A stretch of 32,366 nt of DNA from a virus. The position numbers and the translations under genes were made by a program. This document shows positions 1 through 6,518 of the stretch, piece after piece. How positions within the stretch are numbered: position 1 is the first letter of the stretch; each line of letters begins with the position of its first letter. The notes under the pieces are model-generated. The model saw only the letters and a program-made list of their open reading frames with translations, did not search any database and was not told the origin of the DNA. The DNA is taken from the IMG/VR virus record IMGVR_UViG_3300043466_000321, positions 1-32,366 of that record. One strand, written 5' to 3'.

Positions 1-127
1 TGTAATTTCATCAAGGTTAGTTATAAAACCAAATTCAGTATTACCTAATTTAAATATTCTTTTCAATTCATATTTTTGATTGAATAGATTTGATAGGTTA
101 ATTGTTATTTCATTAACATCTTTGTAA
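1..127. repeat. 127-bp terminal direct repeat, left copy
   Basis: These bases are identical to 32240-32366. An exact overlap of 127 bases is what a short-read assembler leaves at the ends of a circular or circularly permuted molecule. Joining the copies restores one continuous reading frame, so the repeat is more likely an assembly overlap than a biological terminal repeat, although the sequence alone cannot exclude the latter. Confidence 0.95.
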
Positions 128-291
128 CTTATTTTAGCAGCATTTTTTAAATCTATACCACAAAATATTTCTACCATCTTGTGCTGAAGAAACTCACCAT
201 CAGGATTATCTTTTGCAATAGATAAAAACTTTTGATATTGTTCTAATGTTATTTCTTCTAAACTTGTTGGTATTGTAATCTGTAACTTCAT
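1..291 (-). CDS. Tail assembly chaperone, N-terminal part (continues at 32239)
   Basis: The ATG is at 291-289, and the frame runs off the left edge of the window and continues at 32239 after circularisation. It begins MKLQITIPTSLEEITLEQYQ, and 97 codons lie here. Joined to the right end, the zero-frame product is 225 aa. A -1 shift at 32042-32048 would give 246 aa. The call rests on this G/GT-like two-frame layout and on position at the head of the tail operon; the primary sequence alone is not diagnostic. The short ORF starting at 32305 (MKRIFKLGN) is only an internal Met of this gene. Transcription probably starts in the 68 bases between here and the terminator at 360-390. Confidence 0.7.
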   Translation of the reverse strand, partial: MKLQITIPTSLEEITLEQYQKFLSIAKDNPDGEFLQHKMVEIFCGIDLKNAAKISYKDVNEITINLSNLFNQKYELKRIFKLGNTEFGFITNLDEIT

Positions 292-359
292 TTCTTGTTT
301 TATTTAAAAATAAAATAAAGTCTAAATTGTATTAAACTAAATTGCTTTGCAATTAAAAC

Positions 360-390
360 AAAAAAAAGACCTACATTTCTGCAAGTCTTT
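360..390 (-). terminator. Rho-independent terminator with GAAA loop
   Basis: On the minus strand an 11-bp stem (arms 380-390 and 365-375, including two G-T wobbles) closes a GAAA tetraloop and is followed by eight T residues (360-367). It lies 23 bases after the stop of the 56-aa gene at 413-583. It separates that transcript from the tail operon whose first gene starts at 291. Confidence 0.9.
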
Positions 391-412
391 CTTCAACCAT
401 TATTAACTCAAT

Positions 413-583
413 TTAAACCAATTCTTCTATACTTTCTATTTTACGATATACTAATCTTTTATCTAAAAATTGTTTCATAGCATCTACTTCATTTAATGCT
501 TCTATAATAATTTCTAAATCTGTGCTTTCATCATTTCTTTGTGTCCAGTAAGTTATTCTATACTTTGTCATATATGTTTTCAT
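413..583 (-). CDS. Hypothetical protein, 56 aa
   Basis: A complete small ORF (MKTYMTKYRITYWTQRNDES...) ending SIEELV. Length, acidic-helical second half (EIIIEALNEVDAMKQFL) and clean boundaries support it as a real gene. A strong promoter (601-651) lies directly upstream and a terminator (360-390) directly downstream, so this looks like a single-gene transcript. That is unusual in this tightly packed genome and implies a regulated or abundantly made product. No family recognised. Confidence 0.75.
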   Translation of the reverse strand: MKTYMTKYRITYWTQRNDESTDLEIIIEALNEVDAMKQFLDKRLVYRKIESIEELV

Positions 584-600
584 TTGATTGTTATTTGATA

Positions 601-651
601 CAAATCTAATTATTTTGTTTTAAATAAAATACATTTTAACTTTCTTTTAAC
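601..651 (-). promoter_or_regulatory. Bacteroidota-type promoter with duplicated GTTAAA box
   Basis: Read on the minus strand, the -7 box TAGATTTG (608-601) matches TAnnTTTG. Exactly 26 bases upstream is GTTAAA (640-635), with a second GTTAAA 11 bases further up (651-646). The start codon of the 56-aa gene follows after 17 bases. The same arrangement recurs at 12732-12782 and, with slight changes, at 6807-6857. Confidence 0.75.
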
Positions 652-654
652 ATA

Positions 655-670
655 GTAACTTATAAGTTAC
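655..670. promoter_or_regulatory. 16-bp perfect palindrome, candidate operator
   Basis: GTAACTTATAAGTTAC equals its own reverse complement. It sits between the stop codon of the gene at 673 and the distal GTTAAA box of the promoter at 601-651. No T-tract follows in either direction, so it is not a terminator. A binding site for a dimeric repressor or activator is the simplest reading, but no bound protein can be named. Confidence 0.5.
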
Positions 671-672
671 GT

Positions 673-891
673 TTAAAAGTTTTCATCATATATCATTCCA
701 ATATGTAAATCAATTAAAGCTAAACACTTTCTTCTTATTTCTTTTATTTTATATGTATCTTCTTTTGAAGTCATACCTGTATCAAATCCTTCTACTGAAT
801 TTAAAGCACTATTACACATAGATATAATTTCATATCTTGTATCAGCTGGTTCAAATTCTATGTATTCAAATATATCTTCTTCTTCTTTCAT
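673..891 (-). CDS. Hypothetical acidic protein, 72 aa
   Basis: I chose the ATG at 891 (MKEEEDIFEYIEFEPADTRY...), preceded by AAAGGTAA as a plausible ribosome-binding site. A longer GTG-started form from 957 is possible but would overlap the upstream 48-aa gene. The N-terminus is strongly acidic and the C-terminal part is helical and more basic (KIKEIRRKCLALIDLHIG). It lies just downstream of the terminase genes. No recognisable domain. Confidence 0.7.
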   Translation of the reverse strand: MKEEEDIFEYIEFEPADTRYEIISMCNSALNSVEGFDTGMTSKEDTYKIKEIRRKCLALIDLHIGMIYDENF

Positions 892-940
892 ATCATTACC
901 TTTTGTGTCAATATAAACGTTAATTTTAATACTTATGTTA

Positions 941-1087
941 CTACGAAAGGTAAGCACTTGCTATATTATACATTTGTTGCATCTTTTTAATTTCACCTAC
1001 ATTTCTTGGTAAGTTAATCTGAACTTCAACACCTTTAACGTGATGAATATAACATTGAATAGCTGCTATTATTTGTCCGTATGTCAT
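941..1087 (-). CDS. Hypothetical protein, 48 aa, coupled to terminase
   Basis: MTYGQIIAAIQCYIHHVKGV... ends with TAG at 941-943. Its ATG overlaps the terminase stop by one base (TAATG), the coupling used throughout this genome. The basic stretch and helical C-terminus (VGEIKKMQQMYNIASAYLS) give no clear function. A packaging accessory is possible from position alone. Confidence 0.65.
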   Translation of the reverse strand: MTYGQIIAAIQCYIHHVKGVEVQINLPRNVGEIKKMQQMYNIASAYLS

Positions 1088-2295
1088 TAGTATATAAAGT
1101 AATTTCCTTTGTTTGGGTTCTCTAATTGATAACTAACTGCATATCTTAAAGCATCAATTAAATGATTGTGATTATCTATTGGTGTATTAGATTTCTTTTC
1201 TAACCAGCAATAGTTGTTTAACTCTTTAATTAAGTTTATGCTTTCTGGTGATACTATCAAATCATAGTCCTGTAATAAAGATATTCCATAAGTTACAGAA
1301 CCTTGACCTTTAATTGCTGGTACTATATTTAAACCACTTGTTTGTAATTCACTTATCAATCTTGGTTCAGCACTATCAGCTACTATTAAACTATCTAAAC
1401 AATGTTGCTTATTTAAATTGTATATCTGCGATGTTGTTAATGAAGGTAAATAGAAACGTTCATTTATATAAATTCGTTTATTAGAAGTATCTATATTGCA
1501 TTCTATTAATGTAGTTGGGTCATTACTAAAACCAAAATCTTGACCAAATACAGATTTACTTATTTGTTTATATTCACCAATAGACCAGTTTGTAAATATA
1601 ACTCCTTCTGCTTTATCTAACCATCCACCTAATATTTGATGCTTATACTTTTCTGGTCTACGTTCCTTTATATTCTCTATTTGATTTATAAAAGATTGTG
1701 ATAGGTTTTCTATGTTATCTTGGTAAGTTGTATGTATATAAGTTGTATCACCTTTGATTAAATTACTTCCATCTTGTACACCTTTATCTTCAAAGAATTT
1801 CTTGTATATGAAATGTTCTTTTGTTGCTGGATTTAATATTAGTAAAACTCTATTTTGTATTCCTTTAGTTCTAATACTAAAATCTATTTTCTCAAATGTT
1901 TCTTCATCTGTTAATTCTTCAGCTTCATCTAATACCCAAGTTGTAACACCAGCTAATGATTTTAAAGATGCAGTTTGTGTTCCACTACTTGTTTTAATAC
2001 CTTTAAATAAGATTTTAGACCCTGTTTTTAAATTTATGATTTCATCTTTAGTAATATAAAAATCGTTGCTTAAATCAGCTAATTGTATCTTACTTATAAA
2101 TTCAGGTATAATAGAAACGTTTGCAGAAGTTAATGTATATCTTGTAAATAATATAACGTGTCCTACTTCATAAGTAAGAAGCAATAGAAATGAATTAAGG
2201 GAATATGATTTACCACTTCCCCTACCACCTGTAATTACAAAATATCTACTATCACTTCCTAATAGATTATATTTATCATTCAGTTTTATTTCCAA
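1087..2295 (-). CDS. terL: Terminase large subunit
   Basis: 402-aa packaging motor ATPase and nuclease. The N-terminal ATPase domain has Walker A GGRGSGKS (23-30) and Walker B VLDEAEE (121-127, D123/E124). The C-terminal RNase H-like nuclease domain shows the acidic residues expected of the family: D253 in GQDFGF, D307 in IVADSAEP and D381 in HLIDALRYAV. Length and motif order match the PBSX/Terminase_3 class. It cuts concatemers and drives DNA into proheads through the portal. The start overlaps the small subunit by 20 bases and the stop overlaps the next gene by one. Confidence 0.95.
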   Translation of the reverse strand: MEIKLNDKYNLLGSDSRYFVITGGRGSGKSYSLNSFLLLLTYEVGHVILFTRYTLTSANVSIIPEFISKIQLADLSNDFYITKDEIINLKTGSKILFKGIKTSSGTQTASLKSLAGVTTWVLDEAEELTDEETFEKIDFSIRTKGIQNRVLLILNPATKEHFIYKKFFEDKGVQDGSNLIKGDTTYIHTTYQDNIENLSQSFINQIENIKERRPEKYKHQILGGWLDKAEGVIFTNWSIGEYKQISKSVFGQDFGFSNDPTTLIECNIDTSNKRIYINERFYLPSLTTSQIYNLNKQHCLDSLIVADSAEPRLISELQTSGLNIVPAIKGQGSVTYGISLLQDYDLIVSPESINLIKELNNYCWLEKKSNTPIDNHNHLIDALRYAVSYQLENPNKGNYFIY

Positions 2296-2572
2296 TTTTA
2301 AATATATCTTTTATATTAAAATCATTTACATTGTGAGTAGCTTCTATAATATCTTTTGGTTTACCAAATATATGTTCAGCAATAAATAATTGTCCTCTTT
2401 GTGATTGCATTAATGTATCTTTAACAAAAGCTATTTTAGTTTCATCTTCTGTTTCTTTATTGTACAATTCACCTAATGCTTTAAGAAATATATTATTTAC
2501 TTTTTCTTCTTCTACTTTTGGTTTTCTTCCAGCAGTTGTGTGACCACCATTATTTTTTCTTTTATCTTCCAT
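2276..2572 (-). CDS. terS: Probable terminase small subunit
   Basis: 98 aa directly upstream of and overlapping the large terminase subunit. The N-terminus is basic and polar (MEDKRKNNGGHTTAGRKPK), with a GRKPK tail common at the start of phage small terminases that bind DNA. The rest is helical (EEEKVNNIFLKALGELYN). Position and composition carry the call, since no diagnostic motif is visible. Its role would be to recognise the packaging start site and load the large subunit. Confidence 0.7.
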   Translation of the reverse strand: MEDKRKNNGGHTTAGRKPKVEEEKVNNIFLKALGELYNKETEDETKIAFVKDTLMQSQRGQLFIAEHIFGKPKDIIEATHNVNDFNIKDIFKIGNKTE

Positions 2573-2617
2573 AATTAAAAAAGTAATTATTATTAATTTA
2601 AAAATAATAGTTTTTGT

Positions 2618-2761
2618 TTATTGTTTATACAACTTACCTAATTCAATAGCTATTTGTTTCCATTCATCTAAACCTTGTTTGATATAACCACTTACAACAA
2701 ATCTATTATATTCTTTGCTATACTTATTGTAAAGTATCTTTGCTCTTTCTTTATGTGTCAT
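2618..2761 (-). CDS. Hypothetical basic protein, 47 aa
   Basis: MTHKERAKILYNKYSKEYNR... ends GKLYKQ. An in-frame upstream ATG exists at 2791, but AAAGGA seven bases before 2761 favours the shorter form. The start overlaps the stop of the preceding 30-aa ORF as ATGA. It is helical and lysine/tyrosine-rich, with no known domain. It lies just upstream of the terminase genes. Confidence 0.65.
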   Translation of the reverse strand: MTHKERAKILYNKYSKEYNRFVVSGYIKQGLDEWKQIAIELGKLYKQ

Positions 2762-2850
2762 TCGTTTCCTTTTTTTATTAAGTAATACCATAAAGATATT
2801 AATTTTTCTCTTATAAATTCATAAGCTATTATTACTAAAATATATTTCAT
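2758..2850 (-). CDS. Tiny membrane-like protein, 30 aa
   Basis: MKYILVIIAYEFIREKLISL... with a hydrophobic start (YILVIIAY) and an amphipathic end. Its ATG comes two bases after the stop of the 148-aa gene, and its TGA overlaps the next ATG as ATGA. Tight coupling on both sides supports translation. The short length keeps confidence modest. Confidence 0.45.
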   Translation of the reverse strand: MKYILVIIAYEFIREKLISLWYYLIKKGNE

Positions 2851-2852
2851 AA

Positions 2853-3299
2853 CTATTTCTTTTTAAATTGTTCAAATAAATTTTTAACTCCTTTGGAATG
2901 TGCTAATAAAGTATGTTTAAATATAAACTCTCCAAATGCTATCATATCTTCCTCACTATAACTTCTTTCTTGTTGCCATTTAGCACCATTTATAAAAGCA
3001 TTTTTAGCAACTCTTCTTGGATGTGCAATACCAAATTCAAAACTATTTACATAATTTTCAGCAACTTCTTCAAGTGTTTCTTGTTTAGAAGTTTCTTTAC
3101 CAATATAATCAGTTACAGCATCAATGTCTCTTTGATTAAAAATGTCTTCTTCAGTTAAAACTCTCTTACCCCAAGTTTCAGGATTACCTATTGCAGATTT
3201 ATCATTATCAAATCTTTCAGAATACTTTTCATATCTTTCAGCAGCATCTTTAAGTGTTTTTTGTTTCATAAGTTCACTTGTATTTTCATTATTGGGCAA
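2853..3299 (-). CDS. Hypothetical phage protein, 148 aa, internal duplication
   Basis: Two related stretches are visible: MKQKTLKDAAERYEKYSERF near residue 11 and SKQETLEEVAENYVNSFEFG near residue 70. The second leads into AFINGAKWQQERSYSEEDMI. The AF..GAKWQ.E.SYSEEDM pattern is widespread in small proteins of Bacteroidota phages and is usually left without function. Helical and soluble. It overlaps the upstream Cys-rich gene by 34 bases in another frame. Confidence 0.85.
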   Translation of the reverse strand: MPNNENTSELMKQKTLKDAAERYEKYSERFDNDKSAIGNPETWGKRVLTEEDIFNQRDIDAVTDYIGKETSKQETLEEVAENYVNSFEFGIAHPRRVAKNAFINGAKWQQERSYSEEDMIAFGEFIFKHTLLAHSKGVKNLFEQFKKK

Positions 3300-3496
3300 C
3301 TCATTTTGTGATTATCATTTTCTAAATTGCAGTATTTACATTTACCATTTGCCCAAAACATATCACAATTAACTGCATCACATTCCCTATTGAATATACC
3401 ATAAGATTGCCATACTTCTGATGCTGGTGCTGTAAATCTGTAACAGTAATCTTTTGAAGGACATAAACTATCATTACATTTTGCTATATCTGCCAT
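3266..3496 (-). CDS. Cys-rich putative zinc-binding protein, 76 aa
   Basis: Begins MADIAKCNDSLCPSKDYCYRFTAP and carries nine cysteines, with two pairs near the end (CKYC and SCPIM). The N-terminal C-x4-C-x5-C pattern followed by YRFTAPASEVWQSYGIF resembles small Cys-rich proteins found in many Bacteroidota phages. Zinc binding is inferred from the cysteines. Function unknown. Confidence 0.8.
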   Translation of the reverse strand: MADIAKCNDSLCPSKDYCYRFTAPASEVWQSYGIFNRECDAVNCDMFWANGKCKYCNLENDNHKMSCPIMKIQVNL

Positions 3497-3498
3497 AA

Positions 3499-3606
3499 TT
3501 AAAATTTTATATCTATTATTATAAATGCTATTGCTATTGATATTTCATTTTTACCAATTACAATTCCTAAACTAAATTTGTCTGTGTAGTTTGTTTCTAT
3601 TCTCAT
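3499..3606 (-). CDS. Hypothetical protein, 35 aa
   Basis: MRIETNYTDKFSLGIVIGKN... followed by an isoleucine-rich strand-like tail. It ends two bases before the start of the Cys-rich gene and begins four bases after the DnaA-like gene, exactly filling the gap. It is predicted to be beta-strand rich or membrane-associated. No family recognised. Confidence 0.5.
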   Translation of the reverse strand: MRIETNYTDKFSLGIVIGKNEISIAIAFIIIDIKF

Positions 3607-3610
3607 CTTA

Positions 3611-4144
3611 TTAAATTTTAATGTTTTTATTCATTCTATAAACTGCTTGTAATCTTTCTATAATTATTTCTTGGTGTTCTTTACCTTCTGTTTCTAATAA
3701 TAGTGTTTCTATGTTGTTTACTATTTTGTAATTGTTTCTTGGTTTTTGTAGGTTAGTAATTGTTTCTTGCAAGTTTACTATTTCATCAGTTAGTTTCATT
3801 ACATCTAATTGTAAACTTTGTATATATTCATCTTTAGACAAATCTACTATTTCTGGTGATGCATAATTTAATCTTTGCAATATTTGTTTCCTGAATAGTT
3901 TTAATGTTGGATTAAACTTTTCAAACATTTCATAGTTTTTTAATGAATGTAGAACTGTTGCGTGGTCTTTTCCTACTGAAGCACCAATAGATTGTAGTGA
4001 CTTCTTTTTATCTATTTGCTTTAATATCTTATAATAGATTGCCCTTGCTTCTATTATTTCTCTTTTGCGTGATATTTGATTTATATCTACACCTGTTATT
4101 TCTTGTATTGTTTTTTTTAGTTGTAGTGTTATTTGCGTTTCCAT
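3611..4144 (-). CDS. DnaA domain IV-like DNA-binding protein
   Basis: 177 aa. Residues about 10-72 match the C-terminal DNA-binding domain of the replication initiator DnaA: SRKREIIEARAIYYKILKQI, then KKSLQSIGASVGKDHATVLH, whose GKDHATVLHSLK (58-69) is the DnaA-box recognition helix signature. The AAA+ ATPase domain of DnaA is absent. The rest is a coiled coil (about 95-145, YIQSLQLDVMKLTDEIVNLQ) and a basic tail. It could bind DnaA-box-like sites at the phage origin, redirect or block host DnaA, or act as a transcription regulator. The fold assignment is strong and the role is inference. Confidence 0.85.
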   Translation of the reverse strand: METQITLQLKKTIQEITGVDINQISRKREIIEARAIYYKILKQIDKKKSLQSIGASVGKDHATVLHSLKNYEMFEKFNPTLKLFRKQILQRLNYASPEIVDLSKDEYIQSLQLDVMKLTDEIVNLQETITNLQKPRNNYKIVNNIETLLLETEGKEHQEIIIERLQAVYRMNKNIKI

Positions 4145-4356
4145 CTTATTTTTATCTTTTGTTTTTTACTTTCTTTTATTAGTTGTGTTAATATATTGAA
4201 TGATACTATTTCTACTGCTAAATGTATACCTTGGCATTCTTCATATAGTTCTGCTGCTTCATACTCTTTTAATATTAACCTTAAATGTGCAATAGAAGTT
4301 CCTTGTTCTATTTCATATAAGGTTATATTATAATGTTCTGTTGCTATATCATTCAT
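4129..4356 (-). CDS. Hypothetical protein, 75 aa
   Basis: MNDIATEHYNITLYEIEQGT... is a helical acidic protein with a strongly basic end (KESKKQKIKIRWKRK) that may contact nucleic acid. The start overlaps the stop of the GIY-YIG/MazG gene as TAATG, and the 3' end overlaps the DnaA-like gene by 16 bases. Co-translation with both is likely. No known domain. Confidence 0.75.
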   Translation of the reverse strand: MNDIATEHYNITLYEIEQGTSIAHLRLILKEYEAAELYEECQGIHLAVEIVSFNILTQLIKESKKQKIKIRWKRK

Positions 4357-5111
4357 TATTTGTCTTTAATAAATGTTCCATTTTCCATTTTACCTGTTCT
4401 TTTAGATATAACATTATAAGCACTATGAATACAATCTTCTATATTATATCCTGCTAATTTAGATAAGTTAGTTAAAACAACAACACAATCACCAATAGCA
4501 TCAATTATTTCTTCCTTATCATTATTTAATAAAGCTTTAGCTAATTCACCTGCTTCTTCTTGTAATTTAATATATTGTGTTTTAACATCACCTTTTTCAA
4601 ATATACCTTTTTGTTCTGCCCAAGTTCTTATATTATTAAATATCTCTAATTCATTTTCTTTATTAGCATTTAAGTAATTTAATAAAGCATCTATGTATAT
4701 AAATCTTTCTTTATTGTGTTGTGAACTAGAATTATTTTTAATAATCCATTCTATCGTTTTATTATCAAACTCTATATGATTGCCATTTAATAATTCCACC
4801 AACATAGGGAATTTATATCCTGTTAATTTACTATCTTCAGTTCCTTTAAATGTTAATGTTCTTTCTGTTATGTGAATCATTTTGCTCATAATTTTTTTAT
4901 TTTTATTAATCATTAATTGTAAATATGAATTTTTATCTTTTTTGTAATTAAATATATTTTGAAAATGTATTTCTAATTTAGATGCTTGTTTTATATTATC
5001 TGTTGTTGCTAATATATCATACTCTTTATATCCTTGTGTTTTTTCCACACGGCTTTTTAAATTTTTTGTGCATCCAACTTTAATACCTTTAATATGATAT
5101 ATGTAATACAT
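4356..5111 (-). CDS. GIY-YIG-like domain fused to MazG-like pyrophosphohydrolase
   Basis: 251 aa. Residues 1-65 resemble a GIY-YIG nuclease-type domain: YYIYHIKGIKVGCTKNLKSR with Arg21, and ASKLEIHFQNIF with Glu47 at the expected catalytic position. Residues 75-155 are a linker of unknown nature. Residues 158-251 are a MazG-type all-alpha NTP pyrophosphohydrolase with the metal-binding motif EEAGEL (185-190) followed by EEIIDAIGD (200-208). MazG-family enzymes, including dCTPases, convert dNTPs to dNMPs plus pyrophosphate. The gene directly follows the thymidylate-synthase-like gene with a TAATG overlap, so it may supply dNMP substrate. Nucleotide specificity cannot be read from sequence, and the first domain may be binding-only. 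Confidence 0.8.
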   Translation of the reverse strand: MYYIYHIKGIKVGCTKNLKSRVEKTQGYKEYDILATTDNIKQASKLEIHFQNIFNYKKDKNSYLQLMINKNKKIMSKMIHITERTLTFKGTEDSKLTGYKFPMLVELLNGNHIEFDNKTIEWIIKNNSSSQHNKERFIYIDALLNYLNANKENELEIFNNIRTWAEQKGIFEKGDVKTQYIKLQEEAGELAKALLNNDKEEIIDAIGDCVVVLTNLSKLAGYNIEDCIHSAYNVISKRTGKMENGTFIKDK

Positions 5112-5743
5112 TATTTTTTATTTAAAAAATCATTATATAAGTGAAGATTTTGAGCAAAATGATAGTAATTACCTATTTGAATATTTAATTCATTAGAAAC
5201 CATTTCTTGAAGTTTACTAAAACAATATTGATCATTACAAAATCCATACCATAAGTCATTAGAACGCATTAATACAGTCATATTTAATTTATTATTTAAT
5301 ACAGTAAACTGAACGGCGTATGTACAAGGAGTATCTTTATAATAAGTATCTATTTCTTTTCCATCATAAATTGAAATACTTGCTTTTCTTGTATCTGATT
5401 TTTGTTTTAATAAATTAATAACTTTATCAAGTTGATTATTTCTTTTCCATTGCCAACCATAATTAGACCTAACATTACCATTTTCATCCATCATATTTTT
5501 CCATATAGGTGCAAATTTACTAATTTCAGTTCCTGTTGGATTTCCTTCTAAATACCAATTCCATTCTCTAATAGCATATTTATCATTCCAATCTCTAAAA
5601 TTAGTATTAATACTATTATCTAATGGATTTAATATTTCAAATCCTATATTAAATAAAGCTTTAGTATTATCAAATTTTAAACCTTTTGCTATTATTAAAT
5701 CATAATAATATTCAAATGCTTCTTGTGCATTTTTAAATTCCAT
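5111..5743 (-). CDS. Thymidylate synthase-fold protein, candidate dCMP (hydroxy)methylase
   Basis: 210 aa, shorter than typical ThyA (about 264 aa). Visible family features are: the EWNWYLEGN helix (60-68); Arg119 in DTRKASISIYD; the nucleophile Cys140 in DTPCTYAVQF; the phosphate-binding RSND (160-163); and the ribose-contacting LHLY (200-203). In a gapless alignment from RSND, the Asn that discriminates dUMP in ThyA falls on Asp171 (YGFCNDQYCF). Asp at this position is the hallmark of T4-type dCMP hydroxymethylases. A one-residue gap would instead put Asn170 there, so this is not certain. Its neighbours are a methyltransferase and a MazG-type hydrolase. It may therefore make 5-methyl- or 5-hydroxymethyl-dCMP for modified phage DNA. 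Confidence 0.8.
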   Translation of the reverse strand: MEFKNAQEAFEYYYDLIIAKGLKFDNTKALFNIGFEILNPLDNSINTNFRDWNDKYAIREWNWYLEGNPTGTEISKFAPIWKNMMDENGNVRSNYGWQWKRNNQLDKVINLLKQKSDTRKASISIYDGKEIDTYYKDTPCTYAVQFTVLNNKLNMTVLMRSNDLWYGFCNDQYCFSKLQEMVSNELNIQIGNYYHFAQNLHLYNDFLNKK

Positions 5744-5744
5744 A

Positions 5745-6509
5745 TTATTTTCTTTTTAAAATCCATAATGTATTTCTTGAATGTTCAGGAAAAAATGGAG
5801 CCATTAAATTACTAACTAAATTTGAATCATAGTATTTTTTTAAATGTTCAAACATTTGTGTTTGCCATTCATTCATAAAAGGTTTATAATCTTTTATTGA
5901 AGCAAATGTGCCAAAAGAATCTACTACTTTAGCGTGTTTATTAAATAAATTATTTAATTCTTCATAAGAAAATTCTTGTATTGCAACACCTCTACCGTCA
6001 CCACTATCGTAAGTATGATTACCTGCTGCTCCAACTTTTTCATCAAAATTAGGAGTACTTATATAATAAGTAGCATTTTCATTACCACAATTAATAAAAT
6101 TTTCCATAAATTTATCAGCATTTTGTTTTCCTACGTGCTCTAAAACTTCAAATGAACAAACTTTATCAGCTTTAAAATCTAAAAAATTAATACCATTTTG
6201 TGGATTAACTAAATCTTCAGTTAAAAATTCTGCCCATTCTACATTTTTATATTTTTCATTTGCAGAAAGTATTGTTTTATTACGAATATCAATACCAATA
6301 TATTTATCACATTTAAATTTATTACGATATAAAACTTCTAATAAATTACCTTTTCCAGAACCAAAATCTACTATTTTTTCACCTATTTTAGCTTCTTTTA
6401 AAATATGAGTCCATCTCAAATAATGAGCAAATTGGTCTCTGTGAAATACGTGACGTTCAAAAGTTGTTTGAGGGTCTAAATCTGTTGTGTTGTACTTTTT
6501 TGTTTCCAT
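5745..6509 (-). CDS. Class I SAM-dependent methyltransferase
   Basis: 254 aa with a Rossmann-type methyltransferase core. Motif I is IVDFGSGKGNLL (46-57), the acidic residue after strand 2 is D74 in YIGIDIR, and motif IV-like is FEVLEHV (120-126). This resembles Methyltransf_11/12/23 enzymes, not classical DNA methyltransferases: no DPPY, NPPY or Cys-containing PC motif is seen. The substrate is therefore probably a small molecule, a nucleotide or an already modified base. It lies one base upstream of the thymidylate-synthase-like gene and appears to belong to one transcription unit with it. Confidence 0.9.
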   Translation of the reverse strand: METKKYNTTDLDPQTTFERHVFHRDQFAHYLRWTHILKEAKIGEKIVDFGSGKGNLLEVLYRNKFKCDKYIGIDIRNKTILSANEKYKNVEWAEFLTEDLVNPQNGINFLDFKADKVCSFEVLEHVGKQNADKFMENFINCGNENATYYISTPNFDEKVGAAGNHTYDSGDGRGVAIQEFSYEELNNLFNKHAKVVDSFGTFASIKDYKPFMNEWQTQMFEHLKKYYDSNLVSNLMAPFFPEHSRNTLWILKRK

Positions 6510-6518
6510 TTTTTTTAT

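Noticed and set aside
673-957. 94-codon GTG-started form of the 72-aa gene
   Set aside because: It would overlap the 48-aa gene ending at 941. The internal ATG at 891 has a better ribosome-binding site.
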